Of a DNA stretch of 64,000 nucleotides, positions 35,373-45,654 are shown piece by piece. The stretch covers positions 71,403,352 to 71,467,351 of the forward strand of contig CM054141.1 of the NCBI GenBank assembly GCA_028751875.1. The letters run 5' to 3'. This DNA is from Rapana venosa. Its lineage: Eukaryota > Mollusca > Gastropoda > Neogastropoda > Muricidae. How positions within the stretch are numbered: position 1 is the first letter of the stretch; each line of letters starts with the position of its first letter. Made by a program: the position numbers and the translations under genes. The notes below the pieces were generated by a model that was given only the letters and a program-made list of their open reading frames with translations, searched no databases and had not been told where the DNA came from.

Positions 35373-37616
35373 AGAAAGAAATCAAGACGATTCTGAAAGA
35401 AATGACAATAAAATCTTGTGATCTTGATCCTATACCTGCTTCTCTTTTTACTCAGTGCCTTCCACAGCTTATACCCACCATCACAAAAATGGTTAACTCA
35501 TCACTTCTTTCAGGAATTGTTCCAACTGCTCTCAAAACTGCAATAGTTACACCTCTACTAAAAAAGCACGACCTCGATACTAACACTTTGAAGAATTATA
35601 GACCTGTACCCAACAAACCGTTCATCTCTAAAGTCCTTGAAAAGTTGTTCTGAACAACTCAACAACCATCTTCACTCAAATAGTCTCCTTCCCCTTTTCA
35701 GTCTGCCTATCGCGCCCATCATAGCACTGAAACTACCTAGCCCATACCCTAAATCACTTCTACTTGCTTCTGACTCGGGGAAAATCTCCCTTCTACTCTA
35801 CTCGACTTATCTGCAGCCTTCGACACTATTGACCATTCAATTCTTTTTCTCCCGTCTTAAAAAAACTTCGGTTTTACTGCACAGCCCTCTCCTGGTTCAG
35901 TTCATACCTCACTGACCGATTCCAGACAGTCGCAGTAAACAAGATACAGTCAATACCCGCCAAACTGGAATGTGGTGTCCGCAGGGATCAGTTCTCGGCC
36001 CTGTTCTTTTCACTCTCTATACTGCTCCACTATCACATATAATAAACCGTCATCATATCAACCATCACTTTTATGCAGATGACTCTCAGATTCAAAGTAG
36101 TGTTACACCTGAAAAACTGCCTTCTCTCTTGACAAAAATGGCCTACGCTTTCAAGATATCCAAAACTGGATGATACAAAAAAAGTTACGTTAAACGCAGA
36201 TAAAACCGAAGCCATGCTTGTAGGGACCAAACACAAACTCTCTTCCATTACAACAACTTCAATAGAACTCGGCAATACATCAGTCCCTTTATCCACTTCC
36301 GTGAAGTATCTAGGTGTCGTTATCGACAACACACTCTCTATGAAAAAATTCATCACCCGACCTGTCGTCGTGCTACTATCAATTACGGCGTATTTGTGCA
36401 ATTCGGAAAGTACCCGTCCACTGAAAGCAAAAAAGCCAAACTTGTCACTTCTCTCATTCCTCTCACGTCTGACATTGCAATTCTCTTTTAGTGGTCTGCC
36501 AGCAACATCTATCCATCCCTTCAACGCATACAAAACTCCGCAGCTCGACTAGTTCTCAGAAAGAAAATATCTGAGCACATTAACCCCCTCTTGCGATCTC
36601 CCCACGGGCTGCCTGTGCCACGAGAGTAATTTAAAAGTCAGTACCCTCTGTTACAAATGTCCCACAAAACTGCACCCCCTACCTATGTGAATGTCTTAAC
36701 CTGACACCTTCACTTTTCCTCCGCCTGTGCAGATGCCTTGTGCCTGCGAATCCCTAATTTTAAACCCAATCCAGTTGGCCCCGCCTTTCTCTATTTCTGG
36801 TCCATCCATCTGGAAACCCTTCCTCTCTCTCTTCGCCAAAACCTAGTTATGAACTTTTAAACCCACCTAAAGCATATTTTTTTCCCAAACCAAGACTTCC
36901 CCCCCTCCTTTTTTCTTTCTAACCCATGTTCTACACCCGGCTAAAGTATACTGCCTTGCGAGTGTAGTGTGCTTTTGAAAAAACATTTGACTATCGAAAA
37001 AATTTCTTTTCATAATTTTGTCTGCATTGCACCCCTGTTTGTAAATATCGGTTTTTTTAAAATTTTGATTATTTATCATTGATTGCATGACTGTGAGGGT
37101 TTGGGTTGAATGCATGCGCTTTGGTTTGCTTTGAAGTATAGGCTATATAAGTTCCATTTATTTTTTTATTTTTTTATTTTTGAAGGTTTGTGTGTATATG
37201 TGTGTGTGAGAGAGGGGGGGGGGGAGGAAGCAGTTGGTGGGGGGTTTTTTAATTTTATTCTGGTTTTTCTTCTTTTGTTTGTTTTGGTTGGTTTTCTTTG
37301 TTGCTTGTTTGTTTGTGTTATGGCGGATATTTTTTCAAGATTTTTGATTTATTTGAATTGTATGGTCTAATGTTCTTCTGGGTTTTTTGTTTTGTTTTTA
37401 ATTCCACATATGCATATGTTATTGTTTTTTTTGTGTTTGATTTGTATAGTTTATCATAGATTAGGTTTTTTATTCTATGTCTGCATATACATTATCTTTT
37501 TTTCTCGCTTTTTTTTTCTTTCTTTAGATAGATGGCTTGATGAAAAAAAGCAAATGCACTGCTTATTCAATGTACCATCTGAAAATAAAAGTTTGACTTT
37601 GACTTGACTTTGACAC
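35373..37616 (+). mobile_element. CR1/L2-like non-LTR retrotransposon, 5'-truncated and broken
   Basis: Reverse transcriptase fragments in order on the plus strand: KSCDLDPIPASLFTQCLPQL, TALKTAIVTPLLKK, NYRPVPNKPFISKVLEKL, QLNNHLHSNSLLP, STYLQPSTLLTIQF (a remnant of DLSAAFDTIDHSIL), CPQGSVLGPVLFTLYTAPL, INHHFYADDSQIQSS (catalytic FYADD), and TEAMLVGTKHKL with LGVVIDNTLSM. These are typical of CR1/L2-clade LINEs. The 3' end is a TTTGACTTTGACTTGACTTTGAC tail at about 37,590-37,612, also typical. The frame breaks several times, at least partly from real decay, since the surrounding DNA is cleaner. The element begins within the reverse transcriptase, so the endonuclease is missing. Confidence 0.85.
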
Positions 37617-37679
37617 AGATAGACACACAGACATTTTCATTTTCCATTTTATTCTTTTATATCGAGGATAATGGAATAA

Positions 37680-37875
37680 GAACTCAAGTGCTTTTTTACT
37701 TCCTGTCCCCGTGTGTATGCGGTTTTATAAATTCTGTCATTCGTTCCCACCGTCACACAATGGCCTACTCTTACGAAAAGCAGAACAGGATTTAACGTGT
37801 GCGCAAGATGTTCTGCGTGCGTTCGCACACGGGGCCTCGGTTTATAGTCTCATCCGAAGGACTTTTGGGGAGAGT
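37680..37875 (-). mobile_element. SINE family A copy 1 (head truncated)
   Basis: Shares CCGTGTGTATGCGGTTTTATAAATTCTGTCAT, CCCACCG and GCGTTCGCACACGGGGCC in order with copies at 50,650-50,975 and 55,245-55,495, all on the same strand. In those copies the far end carries a tRNA-like head; here it is cut by the CACAGACA microsatellite. Confidence 0.7.
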
Positions 37876-38360
37876 GGACACACAGACACACAGACACACA
37901 GACAGACACACAGACACACAGACAGACACACAGACAGACACACACAGACAGACAGGCACTAGGCTGACTACAGTTATGCTGATGACTGTATGCTGTGTGC
38001 TGACTATAACTATGCTGAAGATACAGACAATACAATGACTATAATTATGCTGACGATATGCTAACAATATAATGACTATATGCTGAATGATATGCTGATG
38101 ATATGCTGACGATATGCTGATGATATGCTGACAATATGCTGATGATATGCTGATGGTATGCTGACTATATGTTGACTGTATGCTGATGATATGCTGACAA
38201 TATGCTGATGACACGCTGATGGTATGCTGACTATATGTTGACTGTATGCTAATGATATGCTGACTATACTGCTGGCTATGTGCTGACTATATGCTGGCTA
38301 TACAGACAATATGCAGACTATATGCTGACTATATCTTGACAATATGCTGAATACATGCTG
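37876..38360. repeat. CACAGACA microsatellite and 11-bp TGCTGATGATA satellite
   Basis: CACAGACA units to about 37,960, then about 35 copies of an 11-bp unit TGCTGATGATA / TGCTGACTATA from about 37,965. A larger block (TGCTGATGGTA, TGCTGACTATA, TGTTGACTGTA, TGCTGATGATA) appears twice, at about 38,153 and 38,215, showing higher-order duplication. Confidence 0.92.
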
Positions 38361-38404
38361 ATTACTCACAGTCTGCTTCTTCTATTACATTTATTACTGC
38401 TACT

Positions 38405-38460
38405 TATGATCGCCACCGTCACCACCACCACCACCACCACCACCAACCAGCAGCAGCAGC
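38405..38460. repeat. (CAC)n and (CAG)n runs
   Basis: CACCACCACCACCACCACC followed by CAGCAGCAGCAGCC. Confidence 0.9.
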
Positions 38461-39080
38461 CCTGTCATGTTTAATGAACTACGCACTTACTCTGAATTAA
38501 AACTGCATTGTGTGTGATACAAGGGTTAAATAGCAATGTTTGCTTTGAATCAATATTTTAGATTATATGAAAACATAATGCGCCCAAAAGCCAGTGTCTT
38601 AAAAAAAACAAACTGATTTGCACTTGTCTCTATCAGAATAGTGTTTTAATAACTCGGTATTTTGGAAAAAAAAACAAGTCTTTCCATGAAACACCCCTGA
38701 GACAAACAAACAGACCCAGCTGAAAATCTTTCATGAGGTCTTGGTCAGACCAAAAACCTGCCAGTGCAATACCCCAAAACCCGCCTTTTAAATGTCGCTG
38801 CTTTAAAATGTGAGTTGAAATGCTCTTCAGCCATGACAAAGCCTTAGCACAGCGACTTCCTTTTCCCCTTTTCAAACGAGAAAAAATCCTCTGAAGGGAC
38901 ATGGTTGCATAATTTTTTATGGGCGAAGTACTCAAAAAAAATCAACACAAAAATTTTCAGCGGGTTCACTTTGGCTCACAGTGACCCCGGGTGTGATGAG
39001 TCAGACAGATATTCGGGGTGCCATAGCTTTTAAGCTGGGGGGCGGCCAATGCGGCCCCCAGGTACAGGTGAGGGGAAGGG
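38461..39080. other. Intron-like sequence, nothing recognised
   Basis: No exon, repeat or element that I can support. It lies between the 11-bp satellite and the candidate exon at 39.1 kb. Confidence 0.35.
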
Positions 39081-39087
39081 TACGTAC

Positions 39088-39199
39088 TTTGTGAAAAAGG
39101 GTCAGCGATGGGTGGGGGGTCAGTGGGGATGCCCTGTCCTGACTGCTGAGGCTGCTGCTCGCATGCTCCTTTTGCTCTCTTGACCCCGCTTTCGTGCTC
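39088..39199 (-). CDS. Candidate exon of the minus-strand low-complexity gene
   Basis: 112 nt. The acceptor GTGTGTTGCATTGAG precedes GAGCACGAAAGC, and the donor TTTTTCACAAA precedes GTACGTACC. In phase 0 it reads EHESGVKRAKGACEQQPQQS, then GQGIPTDPPPIADPFSQ, ending one base into a codon. Phase 0 in and phase 1 out match the CAG-ending exon at 43,227 and the phase-1 start at 35,161. A second frame (TKAGSREQKEHASSSLSSQD) is also open and Ser-rich but does not keep phase with the next exon. The acceptor's polypyrimidine tract is weak, so the exon is plausible but not certain. Confidence 0.5.
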
Positions 39200-39244
39200 C
39201 TCAATGCAACACACACAACACACCACCCACACCCCACACAAACA

Positions 39245-39395
39245 CTTTTATTATGTATATATTTTTTTTATATTATTTTATAATGTGTGTAGATTATGTA
39301 TGTATTTATGCATGTTATTTTAAAACATAAATTTTTTAAATAATAAAAATTTTATAATATATTATATATATATTATATTTTATAATATTTTTATA
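39245..39395. repeat. AT-rich low-complexity tract
   Basis: TTATATTATTTTATAATG-type sequence up to the 3' end of the RTE copy. Confidence 0.7.
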
Positions 39396-39399
39396 TCTC

Positions 39400-42393
39400 A
39401 TCTCAGACCCGTGACCTTGGGGGTCGTGGGGGAGAATGAAAGACGATGCCGTGGTAGCCTCCTCATCCACTGGGCCCTGGCCCCGGCCAGTAGTCCCGAG
39501 TCATTCACCCCTTTTTTTTCCCATTCCTCTGAGTTGCCTCATGTTGTTCTTTTCCCCCCCTTCTGCCCCCTTCGAGTTTTCCCCTCAGTCTGTTTTTGGG
39601 CGGTGTTTGGCGGGTGACGTCCGAACCAGTCAGCTTTTTTTTTGCGAGGGTGAAAGGGTTCCTGGGGCCCTCCCACCGTGTTTTGACTTTGAAAAATTTC
39701 TTTGGTCTTTCGTTCTCTCCAGGATATCCCCAGTATTTTTATGGCATTTTGTTTCAAATGATGGATTCGCTTTGCGTTTCAGCGTCAATGCCCAGTTTCA
39801 TTCCCGACAGCGGATCGATGAATTAGGGCTTTGTAACTTTAGTTTGATTGGGAAACTGATCTTTTTATTTTTCCCCATATGTGGTGATTTGTAGGGAAAG
39901 ATTTGCATGGCATTTGACTTTGTTTCTGTCGTCGATCCCCCGTCCTTTGTGGTGTAGCGCCGAGGTTTTTTAAAAGGTCTACCCCCTCCATTTTGGGCCG
40001 TTCATAAAAATTTTAGCAGTGCGTTGCTGTGCTGTTCACAAATTTTATTTTCTCCGGCTCACCTCCACCCCAATTTGCTCAGCTCTTTCTCAGCGGGTCG
40101 AAGATCTTGCAGCTCTGTGTTACTTCCGCCCTGAGGTCAATGTATCGGCAAACCGAAAGTTGTTGGGGGGTCTCCCGCCAAGGGAGATGGAGGGGGGAAA
40201 GCTGGGGGGTTTCTCTCATGATGTTTTCCAAGAAAGATTGAACAGGATTGGGAAAAACAGGCCCCTTGTGGGACCCCAACTTGGGTTTTGAATAGTCCCC
40301 GCCTGATTGTTCAAAAGGACCCCCGCTTCAGTTTTTTGTAAGTGCTTAATGGTTTGACTAGTCCTTTTTCAATCCAAAAACATTTGAGGACCTCCCACAG
40401 GCTTCGTGCCTACTCTGTAAAAAAGCCTTCTTGAAGTCGATGAATTGTGGAACGGGTCCTTGATTTGAAGATGTTTTTCCATCATGATTGGCGTTAAAAA
40501 TCGTTCGATTGTGTCCTCCTGCCCGAAAACCCGGGCTTGTTCCTCTGAAAAGGTGTTTTTCTGCCCCTTTTTGATCGATTAAAAATAATTGACAGATCTT
40601 GGGGGCGGGGCTGATGAGGTGATTGTTCTATATTTTTGGCATGGCGAAAATTCCCCTTTTGGGCGGGGGTATGATGAGGTTTGTGCCCGTTTTTGGGCCC
40701 ACTGTTTTGTCCCCAAATTTCTGACAGATACTTTTCTATGTGTGATGTTTCGCCCCCATGCTTGGCAGCTCTCTTTTATATTGCTCTCCTGGGGACTTTT
40801 CCCACGGGAAGTTTCGGGTGGCTTCTTCCCTTTTTTCCCTCATATAGAATGGCGAGGGGGCTCTTGTGTTGTGCTTTCCTTTATTATGCTTTTGTAGGTT
40901 GTATTGGGGAGTTTTCGTTCTTGAAATTTCAGACCACCTGTTCTGCAGCTGGCTTTCTGTGAGGGTTTCTGGAGCTGTCTTTGAAAGATGATTTTGGGTT
41001 TTTTTGTGGTTTTGTGAGTTTCTTCAGGGTGTGTATCCTTTTTTTTACTGTTGCCCGTTCATGTTTTTTTCGATCTCACATTGTCATGATCCATTTTTCT
41101 TGGGGCCTTTAAAAATTGACTTTTTCCGAGATTGTTGGCCCCCGGTATTTTTGGGTTTGGGAAACCGGGTTTGGTTTTATGCCTTTTTTATGCAGAGGTC
41201 CAAGATGTCATTGGGAGTCCCTGGCTGTGTTTATTTCCCCTTTAGCCCCAGTCCTCCTCTGTGTTTCTCGGCTGCCTTTGAAATTGTTGGTGAGGTATTT
41301 TGTCATTTCCCGGAGGGTTAATGCCGCAAAACGTCCGCCAGCTTTGCTTGGAAGATCTCCTTTGACATCTGGGTCTTTCAGTTTTTCCAAAGTCAAAATT
41401 TTATCGTGGGGTTTTCAGGCTGTTTGTTTTCTTCAGTTTTTTAAAACAGCGCACAAGGGGGTTTGGGCCTGCCTATGAGCTCCAGGGGGGTTCTTGTTCT
41501 GGCTCTGTTGATGCGGGGGTTTTTTAAGCGCCGTGGTGTTAAGATAAATCTATTTGGGGTTTTGGGTCTTGCCCTTTGGGCATGCGGTTTTCCTCCTTTA
41601 CTGTTGTGGGGTAGGGGGTATTGGGAATGGGAATCCGTGGGTGCAGGCAAACTCAGCAGACTTGTCCCCGTCTTGGTCTCCCAGTTCCCAAAATGCCAAC
41701 TGTTCCCGGCCCATTGGTTGAAATCAGGACCTACTTTGGCGTTAAAATCCCTTGGGGTGATGATGTGTCCTTTTGGGGTTTTTTTAATGGCCTTCAAAAA
41801 TCTTCATAAAATTTTCTACTTCTTCATCTGTATGGTAGATGATGGGCAAGATTTGTTTTTGATGGTTGGGGTTTTGGGGGTTGGGCCCACACCCGGATGC
41901 GATAATTTTTTTTTTTTTTTTTTTTTTTTTTATTTTTTTTTTTTAATCCGGGGAAACCCCCGGTTTGTCAGCGATAATGCCCCCCCACTATCCTTTTGAC
42001 AAAAAAACCCCACCCCTGTTGGTGATGTTTCTTTTGGCCACTTACCGATTTGTTGCCTCTTCAGTCAATGTTCAAAAAATCCTGTCCATCTCACTTCTCT
42101 AGTCCAATAAGTCCCTTTATAGGCTAAGTCATACTCTGTTTTTTGTTTTTTCCGCACTGGTAGATGTGGGAGTTCCATGTCCCAATGGTGATTTTTCTCT
42201 AGGGATTTAAGTAATGTTTTAACTCCATAGCTGATTGTCACTTCCCCCCGGGTGTTGATAAAGGGAAAGGCGGTCGTTGGTAACCCGGGGCCCTCGACCG
42301 ATCCGGATCATTTCGGCTTTGATTTTCTTTCATGTTTTTTCTGGGGGCTTAGGATTTTCCCTTGGTGGGCAATCTCCTTCCAAGTCCCATATT
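39400..42393 (-). mobile_element. RTE retrotransposon copy (near full length, error-ridden)
   Basis: Same element as at 6,458-9,595: the 3' end is CCCGTGACCTTGGGGGTCGTGG at about 39,405, with reverse transcriptase blocks near 40,130-40,640 (GTTACTTCCGCCCTGAGGTC; GTGTTTTTCTGCCCC) and endonuclease blocks near 41,480-42,200 (TTGGCGTTAAAATCCCTTGG; CCATCTCACTTCTCTAGTCC). It stops at the same 5' boundary as copy 1. Frames are wrecked by homopolymer changes. Confidence 0.88.
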
Positions 42394-42484
42394 TTTGGGT
42401 TTTTTTTTCATTGGGGTTTCCCCCCCCACATGCGACGGGTTGTACTGGGTTACCTGGATACCTACAGTAGCAGGAACTTTTTCT

Positions 42485-42868
42485 GAGACCTGACACAATT
42501 TTATTTTTTTATATATTAAATAATAATTTAAATTTTATATATAAATTTTATTTATTATATAATTTCTTGCAAGCTACATGCAAAATTTTAACCAAACCCC
42601 CAGAAAAAGTATATTTTGTTTATACGCTTTTTCCCTTTTTCTGTTAAGGCATTTTTTAACAAAAACAAAACTTTTAGCCCGACTTCAAATCTTTTTCAGG
42701 GGAAATCTAGCATTTTTTGGGCCACTTTATTTTTCAAATCTTTAAAAATTTTAAGAAAAAATTTAAATTCGATTTTTTGCAAACAGCACCGATGAAATTA
42801 AGTTGGTAAAAACATACACACAACGCGTTATGTTGTTCTTAACTCCTCTCTTCTTCTCTCTCTTCTCT

Positions 42869-42916
<48 letters not shown>

Positions 42917-42955
42917 TTTCTTTCTCTATCCTTTCTCGCTTTCTCTCTACTATCT
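42485..42955. repeat. AT-rich DNA followed by a (CT)n microsatellite
   Basis: TATATTAAATAATAATTTAA at 42,510-42,565, unremarkable AT-rich sequence, then TTCTCTCTCTC from about 42,842 to 42,950 and GATAGATAGATGATAG to about 43,040. Confidence 0.8.
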
Positions 42956-43069
42956 ATCTATTCGTACCTAGTAGATAGATAGATGATAGATAGATGATAG
43001 ATGATAGTGATAGTAGATGATAGATGATGATATAGATGAAGATACCTATCGGTTTAATTCGATTTCTCT

Positions 43070-43205
43070 CTCTCCTCTCTCTCTCTCTCCACCCCCCACA
43101 CACACACCACACACACCCCCCCCCCCCCCCCCCCACCCCAAACCCCCCCCCACACCCCCCACCCCCACCACATAAACCCCCCCCACCACCCCCCAAAGTT
43201 CCCCC
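43070..43205. repeat. CT, CA and poly-C low-complexity tract
   Basis: CTCTCTCTCC, ACACACACC and long C runs just 3' (minus strand) of the donor at 43,226. The C-run lengths are probably wrong. Confidence 0.85.
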
Positions 43206-43226
43206 CCCCTCACCTCCCCTACCTAC

Positions 43227-45309
43227 CTGTCCTGCCCGCCGCGCTGTCCCTCCTTTTTTGCAGTGGGCCGGACTGGCGCCCCGCAGGGGGGAAGGGAGTG
43301 GGCGCTCCCCCCCCACGGCCGACACCTGCCCCCCCGCCCTGCCCCCGCCCCCCCGGTCAGCAGTCAGCCCCGTGTTGGGTCTGGAGGCGCTGGCCGAGTC
43401 CCTCCAGAAGGCGGAGCTGCTGCCGTCGTGGCTGATGAAGCCGCTGGACATGGAGGGCAGGGTGACGTCATCGCGGGTGGAGGCCAGGCTGGACAGCTTG
43501 TCGCTGCGCTTGGAGGAGCGGGTGGCGTCCCTCAGCGAGGTCTCCGAGCCGGGCAGGAAGGAGACGGTGGTGCCCATGCTGGTTCTGGAGCTCATCTGGG
43601 TGCTGGGTCCGTCTGTGGACGTGGTGGTGGTGGTGGTGGTCCAGCTAGGCCTGCTGGTGCTTCCTGAGCTGCCCGAGCTGGACTTGTACGTTCCCGACTC
43701 TTTGGAGGAGGCCCTGCCTCCCCCTACCCAGGCCGTGCCTTTGCCGTTCTTCCCCTTGCCTCCCGCTCGGCTGCTGCTCCTGCTGGGTCCTGCTCTGCTG
43801 CTGGGGTCCTGAAGGTCAGTGCTGTCCAGAACGTCCAGGTCAGCGTCAGCACCTCCTCCTCCTCCTCCTGCTCGACGTTTAGCGCCGTCGTCACCACCTG
43901 CCCCTCCTCTTCTGATGCCTCCCCCTGCCCCTGCCGCCAAGCCGTCACCTTCACCCAGCCTCCCTCCACGACTGGCCCCTCCCCCACCCCTCCCTGCTCC
44001 CTTGTGCTCCTCATCTCCTGCAGTTTTCTTTCCCGGTCTCCTGTCGTCCTCCTCCTCCTCCTCCTCCTCCTCGCCTTTTCCTCCCGCCTTGTCCCTGCCT
44101 TTGCCTGCCTGGCCTTGCCAGCCCTCTTTTTTACCTTTGCCTTTTCCAAATAGCCCTGGTTTACCATCCCTTTCACCCTTTCCTTTTCCAAAAGATAATT
44201 GGCTATCGTCCCTTTCACCCTTTCCTTTTCCAAAAGATAATTGTGTTCCGTCCCTTTCACCTTTTCCCTTTCCAAAAGATAATTGTGTTCCGTCCCTTTC
44301 ACCTTTTCCCTTTCCAAAAGATAATTGTGTTTCCCGCCCCTTTTTACATTTTCCCCTTTTCCCAAAAAAAGAAAAATTGTTTACCACCCCCGCTTCATCT
44401 TTTTCCTTTTTAAAAAGGCCCTCCTTCTTTCCCCAACCTTTTTTCCACCCGGGCTTTCCCTTTCCCCCCGAATTGTCCCTTTTCCCCCACCCTTTTTCAT
44501 TTTCTTTCAAAGGGAATGTTGTTTCCCAAACCCTTTTCACTTTTTCCTTTTCCCCAAAAACAGCCCCAGTTTACCCATCCCGTTTTCCCTTTTCCTTCCC
44601 CCAACCTGCCCCTTAGCTGCCCGGGCCCTGTCTCCCCTGCTCCTCCCAAAGTCCTTGGGGGTCTCTCTGGTCGCTTTTGGCTCGGCCAGCGGGCCCTTTT
44701 TTTCTGTCTGGCGCCAGCCCCTTTTCCCCTGCTGGCCGTCCCTGTCCCCCCCTCTCCCCCCCTTTCCCCTGTGCACCCTGCCCCTTTTTGGGGCCCCTTT
44801 TGCCCCCGGATTGTTGACTCTGTCGTTTTTTTTGGACAGCCCCCCAAACAGACCCCTGCTTTTCCCCCGGATTTGGGTTTTGGGGCCGTCCTCTCCATCT
44901 TTGCTCCGCCCTCTCCCTTTTCCTTTCCCCAGCCTCGGGTCCTTCCCTCAGACCCCTGAAACTCCCGAGGTTTGGATTCCCCTCCGTTTCCCTGTTTTTC
45001 CCCAGCGCTGCCCCGCTCTGTCTTTTAAAACCCCGGGGGCACCGGGGACCCCGACTGGCGGCCCCGGTTTTTCCCGGAGTGAGCATCTTTTCTTCCCCTG
45101 CTGCGGCCCCGTCGACCCCCCTCCGCATGCTGCTCGGTCCGGCCGCCCCCAAACTCCCCGTTTCCTCCTTGTTTCCCGACTCTTTTTTTCCCCGGGAAAA
45201 CTGTCCCCGATTCCGCCGCGAAAGGGTTGCCCAGCAGGGGCCGGAGGAAGAGGAAGGGGAGGAGGAAGAGCGCTGTCCCGATTTTTGGGCCAAAATCAGA
45301 GCTGTTTTT
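43227..45309 (-). CDS. Large candidate exon: Lys/Gly repeats, acidic run, Ser/Thr-rich tail
   Basis: About 2.1 kb on the minus strand, from a possible acceptor (CTTAAAAACAG before CTCTGATTTTGG) at 45,309 to the donor GGCAGGACAG-GTAGGTAGG at 43,227. One frame is open 44,540-43,227 and again 45,293-44,616. Order of regions: LAQKSGQRSSSSPSSSSG; a basic Gly/Arg/Lys segment; a 14-residue repeat GERDGTQLSFGKGK, clean for five units at about 44,140-44,340 and degenerate to about 44,600; a Lys-rich stretch; a run of eight Glu with DDRRPGKK near 44,040-44,075; a Gly/Ala/Arg zone; then TWTTTTTTTST-like and Ser-rich sequence with FISHDGSSSAFWRDSASASR. It ends on a CAG codon, phase 0. No domain recognised; predicted disordered. 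The stop between the two open parts lies in error-prone sequence. The upstream boundary is uncertain. Confidence 0.6.
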
Positions 45310-45654
45310 AAGGTGGCCCTCCCAAAAAGGAAGGAAACGTTCGGTTAAAAAATCGGGGGGGGGGAAAAGGGCCGTGGTTGTTTATGAAAATGGAGAAAAA
45401 GGGGGGCAAGAACGGGGTCCCTTTTTTTTCCTGTTTTATGGGGTTTCACCCCACCTTGAAACACAGTATTTCACACCGTTTTTTATTTTAGAACTAAAAC
45501 CCCGGGGAAAAGGGGAAAAAAGCTCAGGGGTTGGGAAAGCACCCCCCCCTTTTCCCAGCCAATTTTTAACAGCGTTGACGTGGTTTTACCAGTTGGAGGG
45601 GGTAAACCGTTTGCGCGCCTTGGATTCAACAGTTCCCCCGTTCATAATCATAAA
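45310..45654. other. No feature recognised
   Basis: Homopolymer-distorted sequence between the large exon and the RTE copy. Confidence 0.35.
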
